64,000 nucleotides of DNA, taken from positions 22,976,001 through 23,040,000 of the forward strand of contig NW_027488368.1 of NCBI RefSeq assembly GCF_051014445.1. The letters run 5' to 3'. A model generated the notes under the pieces. It searched no databases. It was not told the DNA's origin and worked only from the letters and a program-made list of their open reading frames with translations. Made by a program: the position numbers and the translations under genes. This document shows positions 63,728-64,000 of this stretch, piece by piece. The stretch is from Colletes latitarsis (lineage: Eukaryota; Arthropoda; Insecta; Hymenoptera; Colletidae). The stretch's first letter is position 1. Each line of letters starts with the position of its first letter.

Positions 63728-64000
63728 ATGTGTGAGCCTGATGAGGGCGAATCCCAGACCTATCCCAGACCTAACTTGCGTTATCCTCTAAGATATTGAT
63801 CGAAATCAGGTCTAATCGACAGTTTCAGTGTGGTACCACATTTCTACGTGATCCAATCTAGAAATAGCCCAGGATCCAGCCATGAAGTATGAGAAATATG
63901 CGAAAGTATGAGCCTGATGGGGGCAAATCCTAGACCTAACCCAGAGCTAACATGCGTTATCCTCTAAAATATTTATCAAGACCAGGTTTAATTGAATGTT
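63728..64000 (+). repeat. Start of a third copy, truncated by the window end
   Basis: GCGAATGTGTGAGCC and the CGAATCCCAGACCTATCCC that follows match 56,510 onwards at 7,217 bp. From about 63,84x the sequence instead follows 59,088 onwards (4,753 bp, 27 monomers plus one), running into a B front at 63,95x. So this copy has already been rearranged again. Confidence 0.72.

Larger units (their letters stand above)
1..64000 (+). repeat. 176-bp satellite array filling the window
   Basis: The landmark ATGCGTTATCCTC (often TTGCG or GTTGTCC variants) recurs every 176 bp, or occasionally 175 or 177 bp, from base 18 to the end. For example it starts at 16,768, 17,120, 17,824, 18,176, 34,208 and 34,560, all separated by multiples of 176. 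All copies point the same way and I found no inverted segment. A typical class-B monomer has about 70 G/C in 176 bases (about 40%) and four CpG sites. No non-satellite insertion was seen. Monomer size near one nucleosome and an uninterrupted array are typical of centromeric or pericentromeric heterochromatin; that role is inference. The host and the satellite family are not recognised. Confidence 0.98.

Noticed and set aside
1..64000. CRISPR array
   Set aside because: The units are 176 bp, directly adjacent and alike along their whole length; there are no short repeats separated by unique spacers.
1..64000. Assignment to a known plant or animal centromere satellite
   Set aside because: The size fits many families, but I did not recognise the sequence and could not run a search, so no species or family name is given.

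Overview
The whole window is one tandem satellite-DNA array. A monomer of about 176 bp repeats head to tail in the same orientation from base 1 to base 64,000, giving roughly 363 copies. I saw no gene, RNA gene, transposon, CRISPR array or unique spacer. The longest stretch I could not assign to the monomer is an 11-bp insertion. The array enters and leaves the window in mid-copy, so both ends lie outside.

The organism is not identifiable from this sequence alone. A nucleosome-sized monomer, tens of kilobases of uninterrupted array, about 40% G+C and higher-order duplications of whole monomer blocks are the usual picture of centromeric or other constitutive heterochromatin in a eukaryote. Plants, many animals and some protists all have satellites of this size. 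I did not recognise the monomer as a named family.

Monomers fall into recurrent sequence classes, named here A to H. They share a conserved first half (ATGCGTTATCCTC, AAACCAGGTTT, a 12-bp palindrome, ACTACGTGAT) and differ mainly in the second half. Class C is 177 bp because of one extra base; the others are normally 176 bp. All open reading frames of 60-112 codons are by-products of one class (B) and its neighbours, not genes.

Layout: 0-1.5 kb has monomers with an 11-bp insertion; 1.5-4.7 kb is a diverged mixture; 4.7-7.1 and 9.3-11.7 kb are two copies of a block containing a 3-monomer higher-order repeat; 11.7-13.1 and 14.3-15.8 kb are a pair 2,641 bp apart; 15.8-27 kb is rich in alternating classes B and C; 28.3-30.1 and 35.8-38.0 kb are a pair with a 2-monomer difference; 30.7-33.9 kb holds overlapping 1.06-kb and 2.1-kb repeats; 16.4-17.8, 33.9-35.3 and 40.6-41.4 kb are three copies of one block; 44.4-53.5 and 56.5-63.7 kb are two nearly identical large copies that differ by clean whole-monomer deletions. 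The last 270 bp starts another copy. Identity between copies looks lowest at the left and highest at the right, as if the right part was homogenised most recently.

Nothing here works as a pathway. What the window records is unequal exchange or conversion in register, on a monomer carrying conserved dyad-symmetric sites.
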